Assembly (NCBI GenBank): GCA_023078555.1
Contig: CM041196.1
Location: forward strand, 10,930,985-10,994,984
Source of the DNA: Ulva prolifera
Taxonomy: Eukaryota; Chlorophyta; Ulvophyceae; Ulvales; Ulvaceae
Direction: 5' to 3'
DNA: 64,000 nt
Part shown: in pieces, positions 28,501 through 39,552 of the stretch
Position numbering within the stretch: position 1 is the stretch's first letter
Layout: the number at the start of each line of letters is the position of its first letter
Program-made: the position numbers and the translations under genes
Notes under the pieces: model-generated
What the model was told of the DNA's origin: nothing
What the model saw: only the letters and a program-made list of their open reading frames with translations
The model's database searches: none

Positions 28501-31500
28501 GCTCAGTGCCAGACCCGGCTCGGCTGTGCTCGACGCGCACTCCCCCAGCCACTCTCTGCTCACTCAACAATGCGGAGCCGAGCACCGTCCCAGGTTGCCG
28601 CAGCTCAGAAGGCGCTGTGCCGCTACCATGATCAGTGTTGTCACCCACCACATCCGCTGCCGCGGCCTCCGCAGGTGTCAGCGCGAAGCTGACGCGGTCC
28701 GTCCGCGACCGCCGCGGTGGTGGCGCGGAGTCAGTTCGAAGATCGCCCGCGAACAAATCCGCACTCGAAGCCATGCCAGTCATGTCTGACACTGCAGTAA
28801 AGAGCCTCTTCTGCGGCAGCACTGGCGACAGGCCGCTGCAGCCATTGTCCCCGGCCACAGCCAGGTCGCCAAATCCCATGCGCCGGCTCGCCCCCAGGTC
28901 GCCACCGAATGGTATCGAAATAAGCTGTGCCGCAGCAGCGCCGCCAACGGCTGCTCCCGTAGCGGTGCCAGAAATACCTTTGGAGCCTGGCGCTGACGTG
29001 GCGAGGCTCTGCCTGCCTGGACTAAGCATCAGTGCCGGTGCAGCGCTGGCAGGACTCACCATGGAGGGAGGAGAGGCGGATCCGCTACCTGCGCGGCTGC
29101 GGCGCCAGTCAAACAGCGTCAGCAGCTTCTCCTTGATCTTGCTGCTGCTGCGCTGCTGGCCGCTTGAGGTGGCCTCTGAGTCTGCAACACATCTGTTCCA
29201 TCAGTCCAGGCAAACGGCCGTGCACTCTTGAAGCAGCCTTATCAAGGCATGGGAAGGTTGTGCCTTCCAATGCAATAACTGGAAACCGCGTCTGATTTTT
29301 TTTGTTCTTTGACCAGGACTGTTGTGCGAGGTCGCAGCCGAGAAGACGGGCAGGCTCCGAGATCGTCTCAACCCACCACCCGAATCAATCCGCCACCCCC
29401 ACCCAGCATCGTCTACAACACCTGCCCTAGCTGTAGATGACTCAATGCGGCAACTTCACACCTGAAGCCCCTCCCGCAGGTTTTGAGGCAGCCCCGGCGG
29501 TGCATCCTGCTGCAGGCGCCAGGCAGCAGCTTAACGGATTCAGGCGGAAGTCCGGCAGCACGGCCGGCACATCACATGGACGTTCCACGCCTGTGCCGTT
29601 CCACGCGGCACGCGGTAGGTTGGCAGCAGACGCACCACTTGCGCCCGCACCCAGGCCTTGCGGGCCAGGACCGGCCTGGTATGTGCTGCCTGCAGGACCC
29701 GGACCGGTGGCCAGAGGTGCCTCGGGCAGATGATCACCAGCGCTTGCTGATACTGGCACCGGAGACACGCCAGCAGGAGGCGCACGGAGAGACAGAGGAT
29801 CAGACTCGTCGGTCAGGCCGAAGACCTGACCCTGGTCAATGGGGGTGACCTGCGCTAGCATCTGTGGGACGCCCGGGCTGTCCACCGGCGGTGCTGAGGC
29901 TCGCTGATCCTGCACACCAGCGCCAGATGTTGGGCACAAATATATCCCTCACAGCAGATCCTGAGACTGTTCTTCCACATCAATGAAGACGGCCGTCGAC
30001 AAGTCCATTGCAGGTCCTGCCAGGAACACGCACATCCAGCAGTTTGATCACGCCCGACCAGAGAGAAAGACACCAAAATGGCAGCGGCGCAGTCCCCATT
30101 GCCAGTTCCAATGCGAACTACTCTGTCGCACCGATATGTTGGTGACAAAGCGGCCGGCAGCACTCAAGGTGCACTTCCCCTCCTCACATCTTATCATGAG
30201 GCTCGTACGCAGCAGCAGCAGCAGCCCTCTCCACCCCGAAGCAGTCACAATTTCAAAGCGCGCGGGGAAAGAGAAGCGCACATCCGTGGCAGACGCATCG
30301 GCCCTGCTTGAAGCACCAACCTCATCCTGAGTCTCGCAAGGGAGCTCCCACGCCTCGTCTGCGACTTGCTCCCGACTCTCCCCCTCCTCCGCCGCCGGCT
30401 CCTCGCAAACGTGCTCGCCCGCCTCTTCCACCTCCTGCTCCTGATCCCCGTCCTTGATCTGCTGCTCCTGATCATCCTCCTCCGCCACTTGCTCCCGAAT
30501 CTCCTCCTTTGCAGCCTGCTCCTCAATATTTCTGCAAATCGGCATCGCCACGCCCGGCCCAGGCCCGCGCGCCGCCTCTTCTTCAGCTTCGGGGGCACAA
30601 GCGTCGGAGCCAAATGCGTCGCCACCACTCGCCCCGCGCTCACCATCGCTGCCCTCCAGCACCGCCCCACCTTGCTCCCCTGGCGACTCACACCAGTTCT
30701 GGAAGCTGAACGCATCCCCACCGACCGCCTGCAGTGATTTCGCAGATGGCCGCTGCGCCTGCAGCCCGCCACTGCCAGCGCTCCCGCAATCCTCATGAGT
30801 TCCGTCAGAAGAACACACATCCGCCTCTCCCCGCGGGTCCACACGTCCCCCCTGAGGGTGTGCATTCCCTGTGGCCCCATCCAGGTCTTGGTCCAACACC
30901 TCGGACAGGCGCCCAGCTTCTGCTCCGACTCCAGCAGCAACGCATGGCTCTCTGAACGGATTGTCACCATCAGCAACAGCCAAGCCTCCCTCCCAACCCG
31001 CAGCGCCCCCACAACCTCGCTCAGCCTCGCCTCTCCCCACCTTATCTCCTGCGCAGTCGTCTGCGCCTAACACCCCAACGTCTGTGTCGCCTCCCTCTTC
31101 CTCTTCACCTGCTGAGTCGTCGCCATACAGCACGCCAGGAACGGCTTCCACAGGCACCACATCATCGCCACTCGTCCAAGCCGTCCCGGCCATGACATCG
31201 TTGTCCGGCACACGCGAGACGGGGCTGTCACGGCTAGGAGTAGCTGCGGCGGCTCTGCCGTCGCCGTCCAGCAGCCGCTCAACGTCGTCATCGATGCAGT
31301 CACGGCCGGTGGGACGTGGGAATGTGAGTGGCGCGTTACGCGCGTCCGCTTCACCCGGGTTGCTCCACACCCACTCGCCGGCGGCATTGCGGGCGGGAAG
31401 AGCCACTGACCGCGGTGGTGATACCCCTGGGGCACAGCACAGCATGTTAAGTCACCTGTGCTGAGCTGTCATGACATGTCAGCTCTGACGCGTGCTCATG

Positions 31501-33919
31501 GGGTGACCACCACTCACAGGACTTGCTGCACACCATCAGCACAACAGACACCACGTTCGGCATGGGAGGCAGCGAGGGTGTGCGCCTCCGCAACCGCTGC
31601 ACAGACAGCACAGCATCGTTCGTACAAAAAGTGTGCCGAACGGCGCAAGCAGGTGCTAGTTTGTACATGGGGAACGGCAAAACACACGCACATCAACAGT
31701 GGACAGGCTGCGAGGAAGGCTGGCACCCAGGCCACGTGTCACGCAAGTGTGAGATCAAGACAACTGTGCTTCACAAGTAGTATATCCCAAGGCGCTGAAG
31801 GGCAGTCCCCTCACAGTATGTGGAGGAAGACGTCGCGCTGCGCCATGCAAGTCTGAGGGTACATACAGTGCCAAACTTTGGCACCCAATCACCACCTCTC
31901 GCAACACGTGAAACAAATCACCAGCGTGCCAGGCTTCCTGCAGATCCGGCATTCCGGACCCCCCATCGCAAGCAGACCCCCGTGCACGTGAACATACACA
32001 CAACCACAGTATTATTCTGCGGTACAACTTACCTGTGCCAGGAGACGACGGCACCGCTGCCGCCCGTGGTCCCGCTCGGCGAGCCTCCAGCGGAGCCTTG
32101 CGCTTCCGCGTGTCACGGCGATGTTCTGCAGCAGCGGCGGGCGCGCCGTGTCCGCCGCCTCCGCCATCCACCCCAGCCACCTCCTCCTCATCCTCGTCCT
32201 CCACAGCACCCAGCACTGCTATGCCATGCATGAACGACACCGTGCCCATCCGCGACAGCGACTTCATCGAAGACAAAGTCCGGTCGCGGCGCCAGTGCAC
32301 CGATTCGGCGCGGCCGTGATGAGATCCGTCCTGTGACGACTCTCCGCCGAATACCACCCCCTTAGCACCCGATGCCCCACCGTCGCTCGCGCTGCGCCCC
32401 TTCACGTCCCCATCAGTGACAGGTTCAGCAGCGACATGAACCACCGGAGGCGGCACCGCGGCACTCTCCATCCGTGCGGCTCCGGCTGGGCTGGGTGCCG
32501 GCTTCACGGCCACCGGCAGCCCTGCCACGGGGGCAGCCCACGGCATGAATGTCAAGATGTCTTGCATTGTCTCCTCTGGGGTCGGCGCACGGCGGCGCTC
32601 GCCGCGTGGCGTGTGCGGCTTGTGCGCTGCAGCGTGCGCTCGCCCTGCTCGCGATCGGTCCTCTGGGAAAGCTGACCGCCGACGCCGGGGGCCACGCGGG
32701 ATATGAGTCTGTGGCAGCCCCGCAAGCATGTGCTCAATCAGAATACGTGCGCGGCCGTCCGGTTGTCTGCGCTGGGAGTCTGGGCTGGAGGGCGTCGGGG
32801 ATCGGGTGGGACTAGGCGGAATGAGGCTGCGCGGCTCCGTCCCGAACGATACTGCATCTGCCGCACTGTCAGTGGTACCGAACGGCGGGGCCGGCAGAAA
32901 CGAGCCCTTCGCGAGACCAGACATGCTCAAATCGCGGCTGGTTTGAGACGTGAAGTCTGTGTCGCTCCCAGACGGTCTGTCATCGCCCCTCGCCTCACCA
33001 ATACCGCCACTGAACGTCACCTCACGAACACCGCTGCGGCTGAGGTTTGAGCGACGTGACTCCCCAGCAGCAACGGAGGCTACACCAGGACTGCCGGCGC
33101 GCTCGTCTCTAGGGGAGTTGCGCACAGGCACCGATCTGCTTTGGTTCGGTTCAGGGATGTGGCGATGCGTCTCTGTAACTCCAGCCCTTTCCCTCTCTTC
33201 CCGGAGGCTGCCACTTCGGACCATTGTGCGCCCACGGCCACTCGCATTGGCACGTGTACTGGCACCACCTCGGCCAGTGAATTGAGAGGAGGGCGCAGGG
33301 CTATGTTGCGAGGGAGTGGTCCTTGAAATGGAATGGCCTGAGGACGCCTGTCTGGAGCTTGGCAGATGTGGCCTTGGGGAAAGGTTCATCTCTCTTCTCA
33401 CTGGCCTGCTTGCGGCAGAGTTGATGGGAGATATATGATTTGAAGGCACTCGTCCACGGGAACCAAGTGCGGTAGAATCACTTTGTGACAGAGAACGTGA
33501 TGCGGGAGGCCCTGCGCGCATTCGCCCACTGGGCTGGTTGCGAGACCTGGGAGATCCACGACCTGCTTTAGCCTGTCCACCATCATCTGTTTCAGCAAAC
33601 CTTCCACCCACAGATTTTGTACGCCGTGCCCCAGAAGGGTGTAGGTCAGCGGCAGCGCTGGAGCCACGACCACCTGAACCAGCAAAACTGCATCCTTATG
33701 GACGTGTAGGAGATGGCGGCGCGTTGGAGTCCATTCCAATGAATATCTCGTGACTGGCATACCTGTTCCAGTGCCAAGCGAAGTTTCTGGGCGTCGGTGT
33801 GGATCAGATGTATGTTTCGTAGATTGTGTGGTGCCGGACGGGCGTATCTTTTGTGCAGCAGTGCCATCTACTACACCGTTGCTTTCAGGACTTGATTGCA
33901 GAGTAGACGGTTGCCACAT
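20026..33919 (-). CDS. Giant repetitive protein (about 3484 aa), probable C-tail membrane anchor, unknown family
   Basis: Ten exons on the - strand, in transcript order: 33919-33763, 33586-32033, 31426-30132, 29909-29462, 29181-28372, 27909-27682, 27360-26410, 26233-25592, 25123-21237, 20508-20026. All nine junction phases agree and the sum is 3485 codons, which is strong support despite no recognisable domain. The start is ATG 33917-33919; an upstream exon cannot be excluded. Exons 1-2 are Ser/Arg/Pro-rich. Exon 3 is acidic and ends with FSFPARFEIVTASGWRGLLL and a hydrophobic stretch. Exon 5 opens with a basic-hydrophobic helix (KIKEKLLTLFDWRR). Exons 8 and 9 each carry APDTIQLMLDS followed by a WAG(D/E)S module. 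Exon 9 holds about six related 50-60-residue repeats. The last exon has a single membrane helix at about residues 3404-3422 (LAYGVLALAAGVCAVVF) and a polar tail of about 60 residues. It could be a scaffold or cell-surface protein; no function is claimed. Confidence 0.75.
22660..24110 (-). repeat. Six degenerate 50-60-residue coding repeats (AQTS...MERAVSAASEAA...)
   Basis: Within exon 9 of the giant gene the translated - strand shows repeated blocks. A block runs (D/E)xAxQTSxPHTMER, then A(V/I)SAASEAA or AVEAIAEAVSQGTEP, then ECMDAGVGTGLELMA, then a REAAETQES-type linker and a QQTE end. Two block types alternate. The divergence between copies suggests old duplication with selection on the pattern. 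Confidence 0.8.
25558..25586 (-). repeat. Poly-C tract on sense strand (G29 on +) just after a splice donor
   Basis: Twenty-nine guanines on the + strand are cytosines in the giant gene's transcript. They begin about five bases into the intron that spans 25591 down to 25124, so the intron reads gtgtg followed by the C run. Confidence 0.95.
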
Positions 33920-34734
33920 GCTGAGACTGTGGCTGCGTGGTTATAGTCCACCGTCCGAACCTGGGCTCAGAGCATGCCGATAATGCTACTGGGCGGCGAC
34001 GCCCTGCACGAGAAGACCAAACACGAGCCCTGTTGACTCCGAATATTTGGGTTGACCGACCTCTGTTACAACTGATGGGTCAGGCAGGGCCAGCGCATGG
34101 ATTCTCGCTGGAACCGGACAGTTGGCCTACGATGAAGCTCACCAAGCGATGCAACTGGACTAGCATACCAATGTTGGTCTTCAACAAGCTTGTGGGGAAT
34201 ACTCCTAAATCTTATGCTGCCCTTCCTGCTGTGAGCTTGTCGTCGTCGGTGACTCTGACGAGCCGCTGAGGTTCCGCCGAGCCAGTACAGCAGCAAGTTT
34301 CACTTTACTGACTGGCCAGGCACACTGCGTTAGACCTATTGCGACTGTGTGAGGTTGTCGGGTCATCAGTGAAACGTGCGTGACGTGGTTCGGTGCAGAC
34401 AAGGCTGGGCAGTCTCACGACGACCGCGAAAGTGGCATATCCGTCCCGGTTCTAGTGAGGAGTTAACGGGCGAGTGAAAAGCTCCAGTGCCATACATGTC
34501 CCCTTGCGTCCTTTCGCAGTTGTGCGCAGTGTGGTACAGCGAAGGTGCCGCTCGCCACAATTGATAAATTTGCATCACGGTCAGGCAGACCAGTCGACGT
34601 GCCGCGTGCCGGCAACGCCACAACCAGCCTGTGACACTGAGAGCTTGCGGTGGCCAGATCTATCATCAGCATAGTGACCACTTCGTGCCTTGTCAGTGCT
34701 CGCACATTACGCTTCCCCATGCGGTCACTCAAGC
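33920..34734. other. Divergent promoter region
   Basis: About 815 bases separate the start of the giant gene (-) from the start of the glutaredoxin-like gene (+). It must contain both promoters, possibly shared. No TATA-like or repeated motif stands out by eye, and no gene is seen. Confidence 0.55.
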
Positions 34735-35163
34735 ATGCTTGTTACCGACAAATTTGAAGGGCAGGAAAACGTGCAAACCTGCGCGAACCTGCCAACAGTA
34801 GTTGTGTATACAACATCAACACCGACCACGTTGTTGACGAAAACGTCTATCAGGCGCCTTTTCCAGCTGCTTGACGTCCTTGGTGTCGCGTACACAGCGG
34901 TCGATCTTGCAGAAACTCCATCCAAGAAGTTCCAGATGCTGGAGGCATCTGACGGCAATAAAACTATTCCCCAGCTACACGTTGATGGCAAATTAATTGG
35001 TGATATTTTCAAGGTCGAGGAGATGCACGACTTTGGAGTGCGTTATCCATGAGTTTCATCGCCGCAGTCCCGTCGCGACAGGCCGCGTCCAGAAACTTGC
35101 TTCACGAGTCCCAATATCAGACTGTGCTTGCAGGAGCTAGTGCCCCTGCTTCGAAGAAATTGA
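34735..35163 (+). CDS. Glutaredoxin-fold protein lacking the CxxC site (SH3BGRL/Grx-like)
   Basis: Exons 34735-35037 and 35134-35163 join in phase 0 to 110 codons. The strand VVVYTTSTPTT opens the fold, followed by a helix (KTSIRRLFQLLDVLGVAY) and TAVDLAE. The substrate-loop signature then reads KTIPQLHVDGKLIGDI, and the second exon supplies the expected last helix (HDFG joined to ELVPLLRRN). The order and spacing match glutaredoxins and SH3BGRL proteins, and TIPQ has the conserved cis-proline. At the place of the CPYC active site the protein has STPT, so thiol redox activity is not expected; a binding role as in SH3BGRL is more likely. The start ATG 34735 is the first in frame. The stop lies only 23 bases before the KDM8 start. 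Confidence 0.8.
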
Positions 35164-35186
35164 CGCCAAAGTTGCATCAGCCCTTC

Positions 35187-38100
35187 ATGAAGCCGATGTC
35201 AACTGGTTATGATGTTCATCATACCGTCGCCGAGCTGGGCAAGATCATCGAAGAGATTGCGTGCGGTATGTTTTCAAGCATCGTAGTGCTTCTGAACACC
35301 CTGCCGGTGCCATGCCGCATGCTGCCTCATCACGCTGAGGCTGACGTGCCGTGTTGTTGCAGAGGGCAGCCTTGGCCGTGCAGGACTGCACGCTCGACAT
35401 ATTGTACTTGCTCTTCAGACAAAGCAATTTGGCCTGTCGAAGAAGCTTAGTGCCTCTTTGTCGCGAATCTCGTGGGAGGCTTTGCATTCTGGCCCCTGGC
35501 ATTCAGTACCAGTTGCTTGGCGTGAGGTCCACTCGCTAGCAGCAGTTTCGGCGGCGATTCAGACACTTCATGAGATCAATTCTTCATCTGAAATACATTC
35601 CTACAACGTAGCCGACCATTGTCAGGCCTGCCTCAGAAGTCTGGATGTGGCACTGCTGGTGGGTGGTCCTTGCCTTGGTCGGCTGATTCATCCACTACTT
35701 GATCACATTCACACGGTATCAGCACAGTCCGTAGAGGATCCACCGTCTCTGCATGCTGATGTTGCTGGTCACCGGCCTCTTGGCCCCGATGCAGCTCTCG
35801 CAGATGTTTCACCAGGCCAGTCAAAAGCGTGGTGCAATGCCGGCTTACAAGCACATGAGACCGAGGCATGGCGTGCAAAATTGACTCAAAGCTTCGGTGA
35901 TCGCTGCTCATGGCTGGAGGCCATCCAGGCTCCTGGGCTGATGCAATTTGAGGAGAAGTACATGTCGCCGCAGAAGCCTGTGTTGCTGAAAGGAGCTGCA
36001 GATGCATGGCCTGCAATGACCAGGCGCGTTCTGTCCTATGACTTGTTCAATTCTGCTTCTGTCCCATGGTGAATGCCGTCGCAGTATGCAGAATCGTGAT
36101 TGCATCCTCCAGGACTCTGCCTGCTCTTCAGCCTGCAACGCGACCTGAACCCGTTAATTCGGAGCTGTCAATGTCCTCTTCAGGATAAGGCTCAGTAAAT
36201 CCAGATTTACTCTACTTTACTGTGGGCAGTTTGGTCTTGTTGACTGTTGGTCCCATTGCAGCGCTGCATCGCGCATTATTTAGCTCCGCCCGGTGTCAGT
36301 ACAGGGCAATATCTGTCAAGGGGAACCCTTACCTGCAATGTAAACTGTGGCAATCCCAGTGGTATAGCGGCCATAACACTGCACTACCACGCTGGCCCTC
36401 GCAGTGTGATGGACGGAGTCTTTCGTGCATCTCAAATCACATACGTCATGGGGCACTGCTGCACTGCATGTGTGCCAGCTTCTCTGCACCTGCACCTGGC
36501 TCATTGGACATAAGCATGTGCCCTTCCATGCTGCTTCAGTACCGTGCGGCTCTGATGTGATGCCTAACCTGGGTGTGTAGGTCACTCATGTGTACTGCAC
36601 AGCTGCCAGCTTCCAGGCTGATGCCCTCACAACTCAGTGATTACAGCGCACCTCAAGTAGCCCCCACAGAGTCATCAAACAGCCACATGCCTTGCAACAC
36701 ACAGCCAGGTTCCACAGCCAACGCAGTAAATGGAATTTGCGTTGCTGGATCTGCTTGCCTGTATGTGCATCGTACTTGGACATCTCCTATACCCTCCGAC
36801 CTGTCCAAACCCAACACCTCATCGAACCCTCTAGTGATGCAGTCGCGTCGTTTGCCTCGCTGCACGTCACACCGCAAGGGCCACACGCGTCAGTCGGATC
36901 CAGCTCACCCCATAAAATCACCGAATTTTCAGGTGGACAGCCCCGGGATACCTCGAGGCGGCTCTCGGGCACCGCACCCTGCCCGTCGAGGTCGGCTCGC
37001 ACTACCTCGCCACCGGCTGGAGCCAGAAGCTGATGACGTTCTCCGACTTTCTCTCGGCAGCGTCCGCCACAGAGCACAGCACGCAGCACGCGGCGGCATC
37101 ACGGACGCGAGCCACAGCGGCGGAGCGCGCTGCGCATCAAAGCGCCGCGCATGCGGTTGCCGGTGCCTCTTGTGAAGACAGCCGGGTACATGACCGGCCG
37201 CACAGCACGCAGCACGGAGGCCTGCCGGATGCAGCCGGCGCTGCGGCTGAGCCGGAATGTCCTCCTCCTTGCACTGCGGACCCCAGCGAGTGCAGCGGTG
37301 GCGCACAGCACGCACGGCAGGTGGGCCAGTCCCCGGCGGCCGGTGGTGCGCGCAAACGGCGGCGGATGTTCTGTGGCGACCTTGTGCGGCATGCAGCGGA
37401 CGGGGGGAGCTGCGGGGCCGCCACAGCCGGCGGCACAGAGTCTGCACGCAGCTCACAATGCGGCAGCGGCGCCGGTCCGGCGGTCGATGGTGGCCGTGTA
37501 GCCGGCGTCGGCAGCTGCGAGGGTGGCCCCGGCGCGGCCCGGGATGCGCTTCTCCCCGGCGATGCGCCGCCAGAAGGTGACGTGGCACCGGATCGATGTG
37601 TGATGCCGCCGGCGGCAGATTCGCCGGCTGGGGCATCGGAGGCCGGGGGCGGCGAGGCCGCGGCCGCGGCGGCTGCACCGGCCAAGGTGTATGTGGCCCA
37701 GCATGCCCTGTTTGAGCAGGTGCCGTCACTGCGGCGGGACATCATGGTGCGACCCCTGCTGCTGCTGCGGCAGCCCCGTGACATGGCTGCTCCGCCGCAT
37801 CGTGCAGCGGTCCAGTAATGTGGCAGGCGTATCACACTGAATTGCCGCGCACCTGATGGCTCCCCCTCCTGCGGCCTAAGGACGCACATCCCGTAGCCTG
37901 CCTCGAGCGACGGGCTGAAGCGTACCGGTGCGCGCCAGCGCCCGCCCTGTTGTGATTGCAGTGGCCTGAGCACAAGATGCTCATTCGGGGGGCACCCCTT
38001 GCCAGCGGACCGCCGCGCTCAACGCGCTGCACCGCCCACCTCGGCGTGGGCTCCGCCCCTGTGTCCCGCTGCGCGTCGCGCCGCCGCGCGTCCGCGTCCT

Positions 38101-39552
38101 GTGCGTGTCCGGAGTCGGCGCCCGGACACCCCCCCCCGCCGCCGGGCCTCCTGCTCAACTGAGTCGCCCTCCCCCCCTCCCCGCTGAGTGTACAATGCCG
38201 TCCTGTGGCGATCCAGTGGCTGTATCACTACGCGGAGACGTCCCCTTCAGACGCGTCCGTCAAACACACATGGGTCCCGTGTGATTGGGGGAGGTACTGC
38301 TGTGTGGGGTCAGGGGGGAGTGATGGGGTGTGCTGCGGTGCAGGTGCCGGAGTACTGCGCGCTCGGGGAGGGGGCCGTGAGGAGCATCAACGCGTGGATC
38401 GGGCCCGCCGGCACCGTCACGCCGCTGCACACCGACCCCCACCACAACCTCTTCGTCCAGGTGCACCTCACGCCACCGCACCTCCCTCGCTCTCACTGGT
38501 TTGCTTGTTTTCGTGTTGTGCCGTACACATGGTCCGTGCGCCGTGAGAGCCCCTGACGGCCCGAGCGGGAGCCTGGCACAAGAGTGGGGCTGGTCGGCGA
38601 TGTGTGTCGCGGATCTGGAGACAAGTGATGTTGATGTGTTGGTGCACTGGTGTGATGCAAGGACACAGCCAGGGAGGCAGGTGGCACCGCAGGGCAGCGA
38701 CCAGGGGCAACTGGCCGGCGCTCCGCCTTGCCTTTGCGTGATACACATGCTACACCGCCATGCATTTCATTCAAGCTCTGGTTTTGCCGCGTGGAAGTGA
38801 GCACGATGGCTGGCCCCCAACATGCTACCAGTGCATAGGGTGCAAACAGCGGTGCCGCCGCTGCAGGTGTCAGGGTGCAAGTACTTCCAGCTCTACCCCC
38901 CAGAGGCCACGCCCCTGCTGTACCCCCATACTGACGACCTCACCACCAACAGCAGCCGCGTCGACGCGCGGAACCCCGACCCCGCCGCGTTCCCGCTGTT
39001 TGCGCGCGCGCGTGGCCACCAGTGCATCATCGGCCGCGGCGAGGCGCTGTACCTGCCCCCGGGTGCGCACCCCCTCGCCTGCCGAAACAGACACCAGACT
39101 TTGCAGATGGTCGCGTGTCTTCAGGCGACAGATGACTGCATGCGTTCTGGGCATGTGTGCGTGGAGGCCCTGCGTCCCTGTGTGGGTTGGTTGACATCGG
39201 CACGGGCCATTGCATGGCACAACATGAGATCAGCACGTGGCACGGGCCCCTATGCGTGTCCGATCTGTACCAAATCACTTCCACTGCCTCTGGCCCATGC
39301 GTGTCGTCCACGGCCTGCCCAACGCGCCCTGTGCTGCACATGCAGAAACGCTGGCTGCACCGTCCGTACATTTGTGCGAATGCACATGTGTGTCTGCGGG
39401 CTGACGGGGGGCTCCAGCTGGGTGAGCTGATCTACCCGCACGCAGGCGGATCCACAACCATGCATGATGGTGATGCGTGTGCTGGTGCAGGGTGGTGGCA
39501 CTACGTCGAGGCTCTCACTCCGAGTATCTCGGTTTCCTTCTGGTGGGCCTGA
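35187..39552 (+). CDS. KDM8: JmjC oxygenase KDM8/JMJD5
   Basis: Exons 35187-35265, 35363-36023, 36933-37746, 38344-38460, 38867-39062 and 39491-39552 join in phase to about 642 residues. The N-terminal helical part matches JMJD5 (SWEALHSGPWHSVPVAWREV, LDVALLVGGPCLG). The cupin/JmjC part follows: PVLLKGAADAWPAMTR, GHRTLPVEVGSHYLATGWSQ, VAQHALFEQVPSLRRDI, PEYCALG, NAWIGPAGTVTPLHTDPHHN, KYFQLY and WWHYVEALTPSISVSFWW. The iron ligands are H547, D549 and H626, and K562 fits the 2-oxoglutarate contact; all are present. The family carries out 2OG- and Fe(II)-dependent oxygenation, reported as arginyl hydroxylation of chromatin or ribosome-linked proteins. Oddities: about 209 extra Ala/Arg-rich residues (about 288-496) sit inside the JmjC domain, and intron 2 needs a GC donor at 36024 to give the family-like MTR-W junction (a GT donor at 36069 is also in phase and adds 15 residues). 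An upstream in-frame ATG at 35049 is possible. Confidence 0.93.
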
